DNA of 64,000 bases from Paenibacillus sp. NFR01 (lineage in GTDB: Bacteria; Bacillota; Bacilli; Paenibacillales; Paenibacillaceae), in the NCBI RefSeq assembly GCF_900111565.1, contig NZ_FOIK01000004.1, forward strand, positions 124,001 through 188,000, read 5' to 3'. Under the pieces are notes generated by a model. It saw nothing but the letters and a program-made list of their open reading frames with translations, was not told the DNA's origin and did not search any database. Positions 41,028 through 49,993 of this stretch are shown here, one piece after another. Numbering within the stretch: the first letter of the stretch is position 1; every line of letters starts with the position of its first letter. The position numbers were made by a program, and so were the translations under genes.

Positions 41028-41759
41028 CTAAGGCAGCGTGTCTTTTAATTTCTCGCCCGCTTCGCGCAGGGACTGGAAGGTTCCGGCATCGCTCCACCAG
41101 TCCGTGAGCACATCGTAGCTCAGCTTGCGCTCTTTGGCGTAGAGATTGTTGACATCCGTAATTTCCAGCTCGCCCCGTCCCGAGCGCGATACATGCCCGA
41201 TCATCTCGAACACCGCGTCGTCGTACATGTAAATCCCGGTTACGCAGTAATTCGTCTTCGGGTGCTCGGGCTTTTCTTCGATATACGAGATCAAAGAGGG
41301 ATCCTGCGCATCGAATACCGGAACTCCGTATCTTCGGGCGTCCTCGACCGGCTTCAGCAGCACCTTTGCCGTACCTCGTGGCTGCTTCTTATACTTCTCC
41401 ACATAAGGGGTCAAATCTTCTGCAAAAAGATTGTCGCCGAGCAGCACGACGAACCGTTCTCCCGGGGAAACAAAGCCCTTGGCCAGCTCCAGCGCTTCCG
41501 CAATGCCGCCGGCGTCTTCCTGGATTTTGTAGGTCAGGGAGACGCCGAACTCCGCGCCGCTGCCCAGAAAATCCGTATAATGACCCGCCGACTGCTTGCT
41601 GATGACCAGGAGAATATCGGTTATCCCGCTTCGGCGGAGCCGTTCGATGCCGTAGCATACCATAGGATATTTGCCGACCGGAAGCAAATGTTTGTTCATA
41701 AGGCGGGTCAGCGGATAGAGCCTTGTGCCTTTTCCGCCTGCCAGTATGACTCCTTTCAC
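41028..41759 (-). CDS. Sugar-1-phosphate nucleotidyltransferase (RmlA-like)
   Basis: A 243-residue nucleotidyltransferase. It begins MKGVILAGGKGTRLYPLTRL, with the signature G-G-x-G-T-R-L and Lys of the active site. It also has VLLGDNLF with the metal-binding Asp, and EEKPEHPKTNYCVTGIYMYD. The closest functional match is glucose-1-phosphate thymidylyltransferase of the short type, as in the B. subtilis spore polysaccharide gene spsI. It would supply dTDP- or UDP-sugars to the adjacent glycosyltransferases. The other rhamnose-pathway genes (rmlB, rmlC) are not in the window. Confidence 0.85.
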   Translation of the reverse strand: MKGVILAGGKGTRLYPLTRLMNKHLLPVGKYPMVCYGIERLRRSGITDILLVISKQSAGHYTDFLGSGAEFGVSLTYKIQEDAGGIAEALELAKGFVSPGERFVVLLGDNLFAEDLTPYVEKYKKQPRGTAKVLLKPVEDARRYGVPVFDAQDPSLISYIEEKPEHPKTNYCVTGIYMYDDAVFEMIGHVSRSGRGELEITDVNNLYAKERKLSYDVLTDWWSDAGTFQSLREAGEKLKDTLP

Positions 41760-41808
41760 TTACTTTCCTCCTTTTTATCTGTGTCCTTAGCCTTTGGGCC
41801 AACACATA

Positions 41809-42543
41809 TCAGATGAACTGAACCGGATCGACCTGCCATTTATCAATAAATTTGCGGCGGTTGCGCGATACCAGCGCTTGAAGTTCGGCGGGATACACCG
41901 CCTTGAAGCTTGCGCTGCCCTCATGATGCACGAGGCAATCCCCGGCAATGAGCAGGCGGTATCCGAGCAGCCTGGCACGGTAGCAATAATCGTCATCTTC
42001 ATAATGGCCGGGGGAAAAGCGCTCGTCGAGCAGCCCCACCCGTTCCAGCACTTCGCGTCGGAACAGCAGGCACAGCCCGACCAGGCGCCGGACCTCCTGC
42101 CATTTGGCCGGGTCGGGCCGGTTGGCGAGGCGGGCCTCCAGGTGAAACCCAATTAAGTCGCCGTACCGCTGCTCCACCTGCTGTCTTCCGCTGGCATAAT
42201 TGGTTACCGGGCCGACGATGCCGATATCCTCCGCGCTGTAGAGCGCGGCCCTCAGGTTGGTCAGCCAGCCCTGCGAGACGATGACATCGTTGTTGAGCAG
42301 CAGAAGCTCGTCGCCGGCGGCCAGCTTCAGCCCGGCATTGCAGGCTTCGGGGAACCCCCGGTTCTCAGGCAGCGAGACGAAAAAAATCTCCTTCTGCCGG
42401 CAATACCGGTCGGTTCCGTCGGTTGACGCATTGTCGACCACGATGATTTCATAAGGCTCCGTCGTATAGTGCCGGATCGCTTCCACGCATGCCTTCAGGA
42501 GCGGCAGACCATTGAACGTCGGAATGATGATGCTTGTCGTCAT
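41809..42543 (-). CDS. GT2-family glycosyltransferase (rhamnosyltransferase-like)
   Basis: A 244-residue GT-A enzyme with SIIIPTFNGLPLLKACVEAI, VVDNAS and the metal-site LLLNNDV. The FSPGHYEDDDYCYRARLLGY segment carries the ED motif of the catalytic base common in rhamnosyl- and related transferases. There is no membrane helix. It overlaps the next gene upstream by four bases. The nucleotidyltransferase 50 bases downstream fits a deoxyhexose donor, but this is inference. Confidence 0.9.
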   Translation of the reverse strand: MTTSIIIPTFNGLPLLKACVEAIRHYTTEPYEIIVVDNASTDGTDRYCRQKEIFFVSLPENRGFPEACNAGLKLAAGDELLLLNNDVIVSQGWLTNLRAALYSAEDIGIVGPVTNYASGRQQVEQRYGDLIGFHLEARLANRPDPAKWQEVRRLVGLCLLFRREVLERVGLLDERFSPGHYEDDDYCYRARLLGYRLLIAGDCLVHHEGSASFKAVYPAELQALVSRNRRKFIDKWQVDPVQFI

Positions 42544-43448
42544 AGGCCATTCCTCCAGGCGGCAAGCTCGCGCCGCCGCTCCAGCAGCGCGATTTCAGGC
42601 GTCCAGCCGGCGGCTTCCCGGCGGCGCACCTGCACAACCTCAAGCGCCTCCGCATGATCCCCGGCGATCAGCCGCTCCATCGCGTTGCCGGTCCCGCGGT
42701 TTCCCGCACGTTGCCGGTTGCACTTGATGACGTCCACCGTTCCCGCGGTCCGCACATCGAGATTGGCCATGACGGCGATGGCCTGCGCCTTTGGCGGAAC
42801 CATCAGCTCGCGGCAGCCGATCACCTCCGCGGCACGGCGGGATAACGCATGCGGCACGGCCGTCATCGAGGCGCTGCCAAGATCTTCCCGACCAAGCACT
42901 TGGTTCAGATACAGCTTGCAGCGGGTAACCGGATCCGTCTGGTGGAACAGCGGAACCAAAGGGTCCAGATCGTTCAGCGCGACATCCGCGCCGTCCGCGA
43001 TGGACTGCACGAACACGGCCATCTGCTCGGCGGGCAGCTCCATGTCCCCGTCCAGAAAAAGCAGAATTTCGCCCCGGCTCAGCTTGGCGCCGAGCGCGCG
43101 GCCGACGTCGTGGCCGGCCGGCTGCGGGCAGTGCACGATGACCGCCTCGCGGAAGCGCCGGGTCAACTCGTAGCTCCGGTCGGTGCACCCGTTCAGCACG
43201 ACAATCAGCTCGGCCGGCTGCAGGCGCAGCGCCTGCCTGAGCAGCTTCGGCAGCGTCTCCGCTTCATTCATTGCCGTGACGATGACCGAGAGCGGCTTCG
43301 GAAACGGCGGAAGCGGCTGAAGCTTCATGCCAGGCGCCGCTCGCTTCCGGCGTTCCGGCGCTTTCGCCCGTGCCGTACGCCGGCGTTTGGCGGCGCCGGC
43401 AGCGGAACGTCTTTTGCCGGAAATCTGTTTTGGGCGTTTTGCCTTCAT
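42540..43448 (-). CDS. GT2-family glycosyltransferase with basic N-terminal tail
   Basis: A 302-residue protein. Residues 1-40 are a disordered tail rich in Lys/Arg (KRPKQISGKRRS, KRRRTARAKAPERRKR). The GT-A domain follows with LSVIVTAMNEAETLPKLLRQA, VVLNGCTDRS and metal-binding FLDGDMELP. This product and the next one upstream are paralogues of dolichyl-phosphate-mannose synthase-like enzymes. The tails differ in sequence but share composition. Four-base overlaps join it to both neighbours. Confidence 0.85.
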   Translation of the reverse strand: MKAKRPKQISGKRRSAAGAAKRRRTARAKAPERRKRAAPGMKLQPLPPFPKPLSVIVTAMNEAETLPKLLRQALRLQPAELIVVLNGCTDRSYELTRRFREAVIVHCPQPAGHDVGRALGAKLSRGEILLFLDGDMELPAEQMAVFVQSIADGADVALNDLDPLVPLFHQTDPVTRCKLYLNQVLGREDLGSASMTAVPHALSRRAAEVIGCRELMVPPKAQAIAVMANLDVRTAGTVDVIKCNRQRAGNRGTGNAMERLIAGDHAEALEVVQVRRREAAGWTPEIALLERRRELAAWRNGL

Positions 43449-44287
43449 CTGACCATCCCCCTCTGCCGTCCCCCGTCGCCGAAGCCGGCCCGCGGTCCCC
43501 GGCGCTCAAGAATGAGTCCGACGGCGTCCTGATGGTCCCGGAGGATGCTCTCCTGCAGCGGATCCGTGCCGTCCGCTTTGCGGCGGACGGCATTCAGCCG
43601 GCCGACGGGAATCTGCCGGACCGCTTTAACCGCGAGGCCGTCCAGGACGGCGCGCGCATGCGCCAGCGGCGGACGGGACAACAGGCCGGCTCCCAGCGCC
43701 GCAAGTCCCTTTCGGCTTATAGCATGGGGCACCGCCGTCAGGGAGAATCCCTGCAGATCCGGTCTGCCGAGCAGCAGATTCAGCGCGTGTTTGGCCAGCA
43801 CGACCGGATGGGGAACCTTGCGGCGGACTGGGCCGGAGTAGCCGTTCAGCACAACATCCGCCCCCCGGGCCGCCGCTGTAACGAAAGGGCGCAGTCCGGT
43901 TGCCGGAATGACGAGATCGCCGTCGGTAAACAGGAGAATCTCGCCCCGGGCCGCCTCCGCCCCGACACTTCTTCCCACATCATGTCCGAGCGGTTGCTCA
44001 AATACAATCACCTGCGCGCCCATGCTGCGCGCAATCTCCGCCGTGTTGTCCGCGGAGCCGTTGACCACGACGATAACCTCGCAGCGCGGGTGAACCTGCC
44101 GGGCTTCGGATATGACGGCAGCGATCGTCCGCGCTTCGTTCATCGCCGGAATAATGACCGACACATACGGCGCGGACGGCCCAGCGGTCGGCTGCGCTGC
44201 CGCAGGCCGGGACCGCCGGGAGGAACGCGCCTTCTGAGCCCGCCGCCCCGTGCGGCGGGTAAAGGGTTGTGCATGCTTCAAGCTCAT
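43445..44287 (-). CDS. GT2-family glycosyltransferase with basic N-terminal tail
   Basis: A 280-residue protein with residues 1-35 Arg/Lys-rich (FTRRTGRRAQKARSSRRSR), then a GT-A domain: VSVIIPAMNEARTIAAVISEA, VVVNGSADNT and FTDGDLVIP. It is paralogous with the product of 42540-43448: both share the NG-x-x-D, GHDVGR-x-x-GA and DGD blocks. ATG 44287 follows AGGAAGGTGG. It is the first gene of the second glycan series, which runs to 39573. The adjacent repeat-protein gene at 44478-49769, also minus strand, ends just upstream of it. Confidence 0.85.
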   Translation of the reverse strand: MSLKHAQPFTRRTGRRAQKARSSRRSRPAAAQPTAGPSAPYVSVIIPAMNEARTIAAVISEARQVHPRCEVIVVVNGSADNTAEIARSMGAQVIVFEQPLGHDVGRSVGAEAARGEILLFTDGDLVIPATGLRPFVTAAARGADVVLNGYSGPVRRKVPHPVVLAKHALNLLLGRPDLQGFSLTAVPHAISRKGLAALGAGLLSRPPLAHARAVLDGLAVKAVRQIPVGRLNAVRRKADGTDPLQESILRDHQDAVGLILERRGPRAGFGDGGRQRGMVR

Positions 44288-44371
44288 CCACCTTCCTTGC
44301 AGGGCATACCCGCCGGGCTGAGGGTTACATCACAGTCTATGTGATCCGCGTCCGCGGGTAACGGCCAATGC

Positions 44372-44415
44372 CTTGCCCCGGCCGCAGAATTGGACATCAA
44401 CCCACCCGGGGCAAG
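44372..44415. repeat. 10-bp inverted repeat downstream of the giant repeat gene
   Basis: CTTGCCCCGG at 44372-44381 and CCGGGGCAAG at 44406-44415 form a stem with a 24-base loop. It is possibly a second terminator or mRNA end structure. Confidence 0.45.
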
Positions 44416-44424
44416 AAAGCGCAC

Positions 44425-44453
44425 AAAGGGCGCAGCTCCCGGCTGCGCCCTTT
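44425..44453 (-). terminator. Terminator of the giant repeat-protein gene
   Basis: AAAGGGCGCAGC pairs with GCTGCGCCCTTT, 25 bases past the stop codon. The T-run on the minus strand is only three bases, so termination may be partial. Confidence 0.6.
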
Positions 44454-44477
44454 GAATCCATCGATATATTGAAAGGA

Positions 44478-47400
44478 TTAATCGAAAATCCGGTTATCGG
44501 CAGCCGGTCTGTGCAGCGGCGCGCCTAACGCGATCCAGGAAAGAACGCCGTAGAAATGCTGCGTCTCCCGCAGGCGCGTGACCTGAATCACCGCATCTGC
44601 ATTGGCTCTGCTCTTCAAGGAAGCATGAAAGAACGGCTGGTTCGTCATGGCTACAAGCACGTAACCGGAATGGCCGAAGCTCTCATCGAAGGTGATCGTC
44701 AGCTCGATGCTTTCCGCATTCCCGTTGAACATAAATGCGGTCATCCCGAACTGCTGCAGCACTTCGCGGTTACCGGGGCTTTGTACCGGGCTGAAGGACA
44801 GATGCTCCGGCCCGATGATGCCCGGGCTCAGATGTTCCGCCTCAATCGCGCCATGCGCGAGATGCCGGCCCTCCACGCCGCCTTCCTCCAGGTGGCGGGA
44901 CTGTACCGCGGCGTCTGCCAGCTTCGCGGCAGTCACAGCGCCGTCCTCCAGGGCGCGCGTACCCACCGCGCCGTCCGTCAACTGTTCCTCCCCGACCGCG
45001 TTTGCCGCCAGCTTCTCCCGGGTCAGCGATCCGTCCGGCAGCAGCTCGGCGCTGCGCACCTCATCGGCCAGATGGCCCAGCGTCACCGCGCCGCCGCGCA
45101 GATGGCGCTGATCGATTGCGCCGGCCATCAAATGGCCGCCGCTGATGCTTTCCGGCTGCACATGCACCGCGCTGACCGCACCTGGGGCCAGCTTGATTCC
45201 CGGTATACTGCCGTCTGCAAGCAGATCGGCGCTCACCGTACCGGCGGCCAGATGCCCCTTGGCGATGCTTCCCGGCGCGATATGCTGGCCGCTTATCGCT
45301 TCATCGGTGAGATGTCCGCCATAGATGCTGGCCGGCGCAAGCCCATGGGAACCGACCGCGCCCTCGGCCAGCTTGCCGGAGGTAATGCTGCCGTCCGGCA
45401 GCAGATCGGCGATCCGCAGGTCTTCCGCCAGATGGACCGGAGCGATGCTGCCGGGGCGGATATGGCGGCTGCTGACGGCTTCGGCGGCAAGATGTCCGCC
45501 GTAGACGCTGCCCGGCGCCAAATGGAATGATCCGACCGAAGCCTGCGCCAGCTTGGTGCCTGTGATGGCGCCGTCCGGCAGCAATTCTCCGGTGCGCACC
45601 TCGTCAGCCAGATGGGCCAGCTTTACTTCTCCCTCACCGATATGGCGGCTTTCTACCGCTCTATCCGTCAGGTGAATGCTGTCTACGCTGCCTGTGGCCA
45701 GATGCTGACCCGTTACCACCGCTTCGGCAAGTTTGGCTCCTGTAATCGCACCGTCCGGCAGCAACTCTCCGCTGCGTACCTCGTCTGCCAGGTGAGCCAG
45801 CTTTACTTCTCCCTGGCCGATATGGCGGCTTTCTACCGCTGCATCGCCCAGATGAATGCTCTCCACGCTGCCTGTGGCCAGATGTTGACCCGTTACCGCC
45901 GCTTCGGCAAGTTTGGCGCCTGTAATCGCGCCGTCCGGCAGCCATTCTCCGCTGCGTACCTCGTCTGCCAGGTGAGCCAGCTTTACTTCTCCCTGGCCGA
46001 TATGGCGGCTTTCTACCGCTGCATCGCCCAGATGAATGCTCTCCACGCTGCCTGTGGCCAGATGTTGACCCGTTACCGCCGCTTCGGCAAGTTTGGCGCC
46101 TGTAATCGCGCCGTCCGGCAGCCATTCTCCGCTGCGTACCTCGTCTGCCAGGTGAGCCAGCTTTACTTCTCCCTGGCCGATATGGCGGCCTTCTACCGCT
46201 GCATCGCCCAGATGAATGCTCTCCACGCTGCCTGTGGCTAGATGTTGACCCGTTATCGCTGCGTCGGCAAGTTTGGCTCCTGTAATCGCGCCGTCCGGCA
46301 GCAACTCTCCGCTGCGCACCTCGTCTGCCAGATGAGCCAGCTTTACTTCTCCCTGGCCGATATGGCGGCCTTCTACCGCTTCATCGATCAGATGAATGCT
46401 CTCCACGCTGCCCGTGGCCAGATGTTGACCCGTTATCGCTGCGTCGGCAATTTTGGCGCCTGTAATTGCACCGTCCGGCAGCAACTCTCCGCTGCGTACT
46501 TCGTTCGCCAGGTGGGCCAGCTTTATCGCTCCCTGACCGATATGGCGGGTGTGCACCGCTTCATCCGTCAGGTGAATGCTGCGCACGCTGCCTTCGGCGA
46601 GATGAAGTTCGCTCACCGTATTGACGGCCAGCTTGGCGCCCGTGATGGCGCCGTCCGGCAGCAGGTTTCCGCTGCGCACTTCGTTCGCCAGGTGGGCCAG
46701 CTTTATCGCTCCCTGACCGATATGGCGGGTGTGCACCGCTTCATCCGTCAGATGACTGCTCCGCACGCTGCCTTCGGCGAGATGAAGTTCGCTTACCGCA
46801 TTGACGGCCAGCTTCGTGCCCGTAACGGAGCCGTCCGGCAGCAGGTCTCCGCTGCGTACTTCGTCCGCCAAGTGGCCCAGCTTTATTGCCCCCTGACCGA
46901 TATGGCGGGCTTGCACCGCTTCATCCGTCAGATGAATGCGCTGCACGCTGCCTTCGGCGAGATGGAGCGCGCTCACCGAATCGGCGGCCAGATGGGCGCC
47001 CGTGATGGCGCCGTCCGGCAGCAGGTCCCCGCTGCGCACTTCGTCCGCCAGATGGGCCAGCTTTACTTCTCCCTGCCCGATATGGCGGGCGTGCACCGCT
47101 TCTGCACTCAGATGAATGCCCTTCACGCTGCCTTCGGTGAGATGATGTGCGCCCACTGTATCGGCGGCCAGCTTGGCGCCCGTGATGGCGCCGTCCGGCA
47201 GCAGGTCCGTGCTGCGCACTTCGTCGGCCAGATGTGACAGCTTTACCGCCCCTTGACCGATATGGCGGGCCTGCACCGCGATATCGCTCAGATGAACGCC
47301 CTCCACGCTGCCTTCGGTGAGGTGATACGCACTTACCGCATCGGCGGCCAGCTTGGCGCCCGTAATGGCGCCGTCCGGCAGCAGGTCCCCGCTGCGCACC

Positions 47401-49769
47401 TCGTCAGCCAGATGGGCCAGCTTTATCGCTCCCTGACGGACGTGCCGGGTTTCCACCGATTCAGCACTCAGATGAATGCTCCCCACGCTATCCTCGGCGA
47501 GATGGCCGGATACGACTGCTCCCTCCGCCAGCTTTGCGGAGGTCACCGCGCCGTTCTGCAGCTGCTGGCCGGTGATGGCGCCGGGCATGATATGCCCCGT
47601 GCCGACGGAAAGCGGACGGATATGCCCGCCGCCGACGCTGCCGTGGGCCAGATGGCGGCCGCTCACGGCTTCATCGCTGATCGCCTCGGGAAAAATCGCC
47701 TGGTCCGCCAGATGAAACGCCGTTACCGCCGCCGCCGCCAGCTTCGCCGAATCGACGCTGCCGTCCGCCAGCTTCGCGGAAGTCACAGACAGGTCCCCAA
47801 GCTTATCGGTCGAAATGCTTTCCGGCGATATCTTCAGCGCGGTGACCGCGTAATCCGCCAAGTGATGCGGCTGGATGGCCCCGTTTGCCAGATGAATCTC
47901 TTTGACTGCACCCGCGGCCAGTTTATCGCCGAGCACCGCTCCGGGCTGCAGCGCCGAGGCACCGACGCTGTGTTCGCTTAAGTGCCGGTGTTCAACGGAG
48001 CCGCTGGCCAGATGATCGGATGCGACGGCTTCGTTCTGCAGCACGCGGCCGCTGATGCTGCCGTCAGCGAGATGCTGTTCTTCCACCGCACAGTAGGCGA
48101 TATGTTCGCCGGTGACCGCCTCTTTGGCGATAGCGGGGCCGGTGACGGCGGCTGCCGCCAGCTTGGGTGCGCTCACGCTGCCTTCGGCCAGCTTCGCGCC
48201 GGTGACGCTTTGCGGCTGGAGATGCACCGCCGCTACCGATTCGGCCCCGAGCTGCTTGCTGGTGACCGCGCCGCTGGCCAGATGCGCCGTCTGTACCGCT
48301 TCGGTCTGAAGATGGATGGCCCCAACGGCCCCCGAGGCCAAATGCGCTGCATCGACGGCTTCGCGCTGCAGATGCGCCGAGGTTACGGCTTGCATGGCGA
48401 GCTGCGGTCCGCGAACCGCCGATTTGGCGATATGCCGCGTCGTTACGGCCTCATCGGCGAGCTTTTGCGGCAAAATGCTTTGATCGGCGATTTTGGAGGC
48501 GGTGATGGAATGCTCTACCAGATGCGCCGTTCCGACCGCGCCTTCGGCCAGCTTAACAAACGAAATGCTGCGATCCGCCAGATGACGGCTTGTAATTTCG
48601 CTTTCGGCAATATGGTCGCCGGTGATGCTCTCGGCACCCAAATGTCGGCCGCGAACCGCGCCGTCCGCAAGCTGCCGGGCATCGACTGCGCCGTCGGCCA
48701 GATGGCTGCTTTCAACGGCGCCTTGGCTCAGCTGCTCCCGGCCGATCAGCTGGCTTCCGAGCTGTTCGCGGCCGATGGCTCCGGGAGCCAAATGTTTGGC
48801 GGAGATAACCCCCTCGCCGAGATGCTGGCTGCCCACGCTGCCTTCCGCCAATTTCGTGCCGGTGATTTCACCGTCGGCGATCTTATCGCCGGTTACCGAG
48901 CTGTCGGCCAGCTTCGAACGGTCGATGCTGCCGTTGGCCAGGTGGCGGCGTTCAATGCCGCCGCTGGCGATTTTTTCGCCCCCGACCGCGCCGTCTTCCA
49001 GCAGCTCAGCCGTGATCAGCATCTCGCTCAAATGGCGGGAGGTGATGGTGCGGTCCGCAATCTGCTCGCCGCCGATGATCCGGTCCGCCAGCTTTTCTGG
49101 ACCGATGCTGCCGTTTTTCAGCTTTTCCCCGCCGATGGAACGGTCCAGCAGCTTGCCGCCGCTGATGCTGCCTTCGGCCAAATGCTCACCGGAGACGGAC
49201 TCGGGAGCAATTTTAGAGGAGGTGATCGCTTTTTCCGCGATGTTGATACTGTGTACTGCGTAATCCTGCAGCCAAGGCGTTCCGATAATCCCGAACTTCA
49301 GCTTGGAGCCGTCGATCGAACGCGGAGCGATTTTGGCCCCCGTAACAGCTCCGTCGGAGAGATCGTCGGTATAAACCGTCTGCATCCGTTCTTTAGCGGT
49401 AAGAAAACGAACGGTGGCGATTTCGGCAGCCTCCTCCGTCAACGCCTCTTCCTTGGCTTCTGTTTCCGGTACGGCTACCTGTTCTTCAACTATCGGCAGC
49501 AGCTCAGCCGTTTCAACGATATCCGGGGCCTCCACCGATTCCAGCTCTGCAGATGCTCCGCTTACCACCGGGGACTGCACGGGCTCGGCTGTCTCGACGC
49601 TGCTGACCAGCAAAGCCGGATTATCCTCGAAAGCTTCCTTGTCTGGGGCCGTTTTTCCTTGGGATCTGGGACTGCCGCCCAGCATGCTCAACTCTTTCAT
49701 ATTGGGATTATCAACGTAATAAAGCGGTTTTTTCGAGCTGCGGTGCTGATTCCTTTTGGAGCCTTTCAC
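44478..49769 (-). CDS. Giant decapeptide-repeat protein, WIAG-tail type
   Basis: A 1763-residue protein. Residues 1-30 are basic and polar (KRNQHRSSKKPLYYVDNPNMK) with no signal peptide, and 40-130 are acidic. Roughly residues 135-1655 are about 150 tandem decapeptides of the form (G/A)-(A/S)-(V/I)-x-x-x-(H/K)-(L/I)-A-x, for example GAITGAKLAD. In the second half, six decapeptides form a 60-residue super-repeat (HLADEVRSGELLPDG) with about ten close copies. The last 105 residues form a globular beta-rich domain ending near LSWIALGAPL. This resembles Paenibacillus proteins called WIAG-tail. It is likely a long beta-solenoid or trimeric fibre on the spore surface and a natural glycan acceptor. 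The start is GTG 49769, nine bases after GGAGG. Confidence 0.85.
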   Translation of the reverse strand: MKGSKRNQHRSSKKPLYYVDNPNMKELSMLGGSPRSQGKTAPDKEAFEDNPALLVSSVETAEPVQSPVVSGASAELESVEAPDIVETAELLPIVEEQVAVPETEAKEEALTEEAAEIATVRFLTAKERMQTVYTDDLSDGAVTGAKIAPRSIDGSKLKFGIIGTPWLQDYAVHSINIAEKAITSSKIAPESVSGEHLAEGSISGGKLLDRSIGGEKLKNGSIGPEKLADRIIGGEQIADRTITSRHLSEMLITAELLEDGAVGGEKIASGGIERRHLANGSIDRSKLADSSVTGDKIADGEITGTKLAEGSVGSQHLGEGVISAKHLAPGAIGREQLGSQLIGREQLSQGAVESSHLADGAVDARQLADGAVRGRHLGAESITGDHIAESEITSRHLADRSISFVKLAEGAVGTAHLVEHSITASKIADQSILPQKLADEAVTTRHIAKSAVRGPQLAMQAVTSAHLQREAVDAAHLASGAVGAIHLQTEAVQTAHLASGAVTSKQLGAESVAAVHLQPQSVTGAKLAEGSVSAPKLAAAAVTGPAIAKEAVTGEHIAYCAVEEQHLADGSISGRVLQNEAVASDHLASGSVEHRHLSEHSVGASALQPGAVLGDKLAAGAVKEIHLANGAIQPHHLADYAVTALKISPESISTDKLGDLSVTSAKLADGSVDSAKLAAAAVTAFHLADQAIFPEAISDEAVSGRHLAHGSVGGGHIRPLSVGTGHIMPGAITGQQLQNGAVTSAKLAEGAVVSGHLAEDSVGSIHLSAESVETRHVRQGAIKLAHLADEVRSGDLLPDGAITGAKLAADAVSAYHLTEGSVEGVHLSDIAVQARHIGQGAVKLSHLADEVRSTDLLPDGAITGAKLAADTVGAHHLTEGSVKGIHLSAEAVHARHIGQGEVKLAHLADEVRSGDLLPDGAITGAHLAADSVSALHLAEGSVQRIHLTDEAVQARHIGQGAIKLGHLADEVRSGDLLPDGSVTGTKLAVNAVSELHLAEGSVRSSHLTDEAVHTRHIGQGAIKLAHLANEVRSGNLLPDGAITGAKLAVNTVSELHLAEGSVRSIHLTDEAVHTRHIGQGAIKLAHLANEVRSGELLPDGAITGAKIADAAITGQHLATGSVESIHLIDEAVEGRHIGQGEVKLAHLADEVRSGELLPDGAITGAKLADAAITGQHLATGSVESIHLGDAAVEGRHIGQGEVKLAHLADEVRSGEWLPDGAITGAKLAEAAVTGQHLATGSVESIHLGDAAVESRHIGQGEVKLAHLADEVRSGEWLPDGAITGAKLAEAAVTGQHLATGSVESIHLGDAAVESRHIGQGEVKLAHLADEVRSGELLPDGAITGAKLAEAVVTGQHLATGSVDSIHLTDRAVESRHIGEGEVKLAHLADEVRTGELLPDGAITGTKLAQASVGSFHLAPGSVYGGHLAAEAVSSRHIRPGSIAPVHLAEDLRIADLLPDGSITSGKLAEGAVGSHGLAPASIYGGHLTDEAISGQHIAPGSIAKGHLAAGTVSADLLADGSIPGIKLAPGAVSAVHVQPESISGGHLMAGAIDQRHLRGGAVTLGHLADEVRSAELLPDGSLTREKLAANAVGEEQLTDGAVGTRALEDGAVTAAKLADAAVQSRHLEEGGVEGRHLAHGAIEAEHLSPGIIGPEHLSFSPVQSPGNREVLQQFGMTAFMFNGNAESIELTITFDESFGHSGYVLVAMTNQPFFHASLKSRANADAVIQVTRLRETQHFYGVLSWIALGAPLHRPAADNRIFD
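45766..46189 (-). repeat. Exact 180-bp tandem duplication inside the repeat gene
   Basis: Positions 45766-46009 are identical to 45946-46189, a shift of exactly 180 bases or 60 codons. Neighbouring 180-base units differ at several positions, so this is the most recent expansion. Confidence 0.95.
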
Positions 49770-49807
49770 AAGCAGTCTCCTCCTTCCATCGAATGTTTCT
49801 CCTAGGC

Positions 49808-49815
49808 ATCATATG
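49808..49815 (-). promoter_or_regulatory. Candidate sporulation -10 for the giant repeat gene
   Basis: CATATGAT on the minus strand, about 40 bases before the start codon, fits the CATAnnnT pattern of sigma-E/sigma-K promoters. The -35 is unclear. Confidence 0.35.
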
Positions 49816-49993
49816 CAGGGGCATGGGCGGATGACACCGTATTGCTCCGGGGCAGGGAACGGCAAACCGTATTTTTTCCCGAAAAATAGGCCTCTGACGC
49901 CGCGCATTCGTCCACCCTGAAAAGCCCGTACAAACATACAATGTGATGGAAGCGGAGACTCATCAGGATTAGACGATGACGGGAGGAACACAC

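Noticed and set aside
45601..47420. CRISPR-like array
   Set aside because: The regular repeats have no unique spacers and are in-frame coding repeats.
45612..49805. Series of long plus-strand open frames (up to 607 codons) opposite the giant repeat gene
   Set aside because: They mirror the decapeptide periodicity and GC-rich codons of the real minus-strand gene, lack ribosome sites, and their products are His/Arg/Gln-rich noise.
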